Positions 7,275 to 8,885 of a stretch of DNA of 8,885 nucleotides are shown in pieces. The DNA lies in contig QWQL01000086.1 in NCBI GenBank assembly GCA_003670825.1, positions 1 to 8,885 on the forward strand, read 5' to 3'. The notes beneath the pieces were generated by a model. The model saw nothing but the letters and a program-made list of their open reading frames with translations, made no database searches and was not told the origin of the DNA. Numbering within the stretch: position 1 is the stretch's first letter; each line of letters begins with the position of its first letter. Both the position numbers and the translations under genes were made by a program. The DNA is from Planctomycetota bacterium. Lineage in GTDB: Bacteria > Planctomycetota > Planctomycetia > Pirellulales > UBA1268.

Positions 7275-7280
7275 TAGAAT
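7275..7280 (+). promoter_or_regulatory. Possible -10 element in the divergent intergenic region
   Basis: TAGAAT matches TATAAT at five of six positions and is the most AT-rich spot in the 156-base gap between the divergent genes. I see no convincing -35 at the normal distance upstream. It lies about 90 bases before the vWA gene start, so its role is uncertain. Confidence 0.2.
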
Positions 7281-7321
7281 AACGAGTGTGAGGCGTACAC
7301 TTCCACCGGGCGGTCACACGC

Positions 7322-7333
7322 GGCCGGCCGGCC
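7322..7333. repeat. (GGCC)3 palindromic tract
   Basis: Three consecutive GGCC units lie 37 bases upstream of the vWA gene start. With flanks, the 14-base string CGGCCGGCCGGCCT occurs both here (7321-7334) and in the first tract (7227-7240). The two copies can act as direct repeats or, being palindromic, pair as inverted repeats. Confidence 0.9.
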
Positions 7334-7359
7334 TTCCGTGGGCGATCTCCTGGCAGAAT

Positions 7360-7365
7360 GGGGAG
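7360..7365 (+). promoter_or_regulatory. Ribosome binding site of the vWA gene
   Basis: GGGGAG lies 5 bases before the ATG at 7371. It is the clearest Shine-Dalgarno in the window and decides the start of the following gene. Confidence 0.65.
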
Positions 7366-7370
7366 CTGGC

Positions 7371-8885
7371 ATGTCCGTGCTGAGTTCCGCAAAACGCTGG
7401 TGGCAGACGTGGACGGGCAAGGAGGAAACTCCGCTCGACGGCGATACGCCTGCCTGGGTCATGAGCCTCGTCATTCACATCGGCGTGCTCCTGACGATGG
7501 CCCTGGTTGGGATCCAGAGGCCGGAGCCGAGCCATACGGCAATCACGATCCTCGCCCCGAGCCAGGCCGTGGAGGAAGACCTGCTGGTCGCCCCGGAAAT
7601 GACGCTGGCTGAGGAGCGGGAGTCGGCCGCATCAGCGGAGACCACCACGATTGACATTGCCATGGCCGTCGCCCCGGTTGTGGCCGACGACCCGACGGTG
7701 CTGATCGATGTCGCGGAGGTGGTGGGGGGTGAAATCGCTGTGGCTCCGATCGACATGGCTCCCACCGGGGCGGAACTCGGAGAGTTTCTGGAGGTCGGCC
7801 GGTTGGGCGCCGGCGATACGGGTGTGGGAACGGCCGGCGCCGGCGGCGCGGTGGACAGGCTGACGGTCGAGATTGCCGCCTCGCTGCAGCAGCGGCCGAC
7901 CGTTGTCTGCTGGGTGTTTGACCAGTCGGTCAGCCTCGCCGGGCAGCGGCAGGAAATCGCGGGGCGTCTCGGCCGCGTGTTCGAGGAACTCGGTGGCACA
8001 GGCCGTGAGTCTCATGGCCACGAACTGCTCAACCTCGTCTTTGCGTACGGTCAGAAAGTAACGCCCGTGATCACAGAGCCCACGCAGGAGACGGCTCCCG
8101 TCGTGGCCGCGATCGAATCGATCCCGGTCGATGAACTGGGAGTGGAGATGACGTTCACCGCGATCGCCGAGGCCGCAAAGAAGGCCAAGCAGGTGCGGGT
8201 GTCATCGGCTAAGCGAAACGTGATGATCATCGCATTCACCGACGAGGTTGGCAACGACCAGCAGTACGCCGATCAGGTTACAGCCTACTGCCGCACGCAG
8301 GCGATGCGGGTCTACGTGGTCGGGGTTCCAGCGCCGTTTGGGATGCGTGACGTGCGGATCAAGTTCAAGGAGTTCGATCCGAAATATGCCGACGACGTCC
8401 AGTGGGCCGTGGTGGAGCAGGGGCCCGAGACGCTCTATCCGGAGATGGTGCGGGTTCGGTCGGGCCGCGATGGGGATGAGCCGATCGATTCCGGCTTCGG
8501 TCCGTTCAGCCTGTCGAAGCTCTGTGCCGAGACAGGCGGTATCTATTTCTGCGTGCACGCCAATCGCCAGGCTGGCGGCCGTGTGGGTGACAGCGAGGTC
8601 GCCGACATGGCGTCGGGCCTCCGATACTTTTTTGATCCGGAAGTGATGCGGGCGTATCGGCCCGACTACCAGTCGGCGGCCAAGATCGACCAGCTGCTCG
8701 CGAGCAATCGGGCCATGAAGTCCCTCGTGGATGCGGCGCGGAGTGCCGAGGTGGCGGCGATGAACGACCCGCGAATGGAGTTTCCGCGGCAGGACGACGG
8801 CGCGCTCGCGCTGCTGTTCAGCGAGGCCCAGAAGAAGGCGGCGGTGCTCCAGCCGAAGATCGACGCGCTGTACGGCATTCTCGCG
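7371..8885 (+). CDS. Membrane-anchored von Willebrand factor A domain protein (3' end outside the window)
   Basis: The reading frame stays open for 505 codons to the window end, so the gene is truncated. The ATG at 7371 has a GGGGAG site 5 bases upstream. A Trp-rich cytoplasmic N-terminus (SAKRWWQTWTG) leads through DTPAWV into one membrane helix (about 29-48). A long Ala/Val/acidic stalk (about 55-143) and a Gly-rich hinge (144-160) follow. The vWA domain then runs from about 176 to 320. It contains strand TVVCWVF with the MIDAS motif Asp184-x-Ser186-x-Ser188, a Thr-containing segment EMTFTAIAEA (259-268) and IIAFTDE (286-292) with Asp291. These are the usual metal-binding positions, so it probably binds a divalent cation and mediates protein contacts at the cell surface or periplasm. 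The region after about 430 is charged and Ala-rich, and helical by appearance. It is transcribed divergently from the hydrolase gene. The partner is unknown. Confidence 0.85.
   Translation, partial: MSVLSSAKRWWQTWTGKEETPLDGDTPAWVMSLVIHIGVLLTMALVGIQRPEPSHTAITILAPSQAVEEDLLVAPEMTLAEERESAASAETTTIDIAMAVAPVVADDPTVLIDVAEVVGGEIAVAPIDMAPTGAELGEFLEVGRLGAGDTGVGTAGAGGAVDRLTVEIAASLQQRPTVVCWVFDQSVSLAGQRQEIAGRLGRVFEELGGTGRESHGHELLNLVFAYGQKVTPVITEPTQETAPVVAAIESIPVDELGVEMTFTAIAEAAKKAKQVRVSSAKRNVMIIAFTDEVGNDQQYADQVTAYCRTQAMRVYVVGVPAPFGMRDVRIKFKEFDPKYADDVQWAVVEQGPETLYPEMVRVRSGRDGDEPIDSGFGPFSLSKLCAETGGIYFCVHANRQAGGRVGDSEVADMASGLRYFFDPEVMRAYRPDYQSAAKIDQLLASNRAMKSLVDAARSAEVAAMNDPRMEFPRQDDGALALLFSEAQKKAAVLQPKIDALYGILA

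Noticed and set aside
7287..7318. A TGTGA ... TCACA pair as a CRP-type site
   Set aside because: The half-sites match, but CRP sites need a 6-base spacer and here it is 22 bases.

Overview
The window is about two-thirds G+C by eye. It carries six protein-coding genes and no RNA genes, insertion sequences, CRISPR arrays or integration signatures that I can support. Several features together suggest a planctomycete, probably of the Pirellula/Rhodopirellula type. These are a single-chain SecDF of about 1,050 residues, a proline-rich LysM protein, an exported alpha/beta-hydrolase with an Ala/Pro linker, a membrane-anchored von Willebrand A (vWA) protein, and mostly weak Shine-Dalgarno sites. This placement rests on gene style and was not tested by a search.

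Left part (about 120-4961, all + strand): tgt, yajC and a fused secDF. This is the widespread bacterial tgt-yajC-secD-secF order. TGT exchanges guanine 34 for a queuosine precursor in certain tRNAs. YajC and SecDF form the accessory membrane complex that helps SecYEG complete protein export using the ion gradient. A weak promoter-like pair lies between tgt and yajC, and a strong GC hairpin lies 19 bases after the secDF stop codon.

Middle part (4962-7214): a gap of about 190 bases leads to a + strand gene for a protein with one N-terminal membrane segment, a long Pro/Ala-rich region and two LysM-like repeats. It ends 4 bases before the stop of a convergent - strand gene. That gene encodes a signal-peptide-bearing alpha/beta-hydrolase-fold protein with glycine where the nucleophilic serine normally sits.

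Right part (7215-8885): a 156-base divergent intergenic region contains (GGCC)4 and (GGCC)3 palindromic tracts. It is followed by a + strand gene with a good Shine-Dalgarno site. That gene encodes a membrane-anchored vWA-domain protein with an intact DxSxS metal-binding motif, and it is cut by the window end after 505 codons.

The last three genes all look like cell-envelope proteins downstream of a secretion locus. No clearly new multi-gene system is visible. The points most worth a second look are the apparently serine-less hydrolase, the mixed bacterial/eukaryotic-type substrate pocket of TGT, and the GGCC palindromes between the divergent genes.
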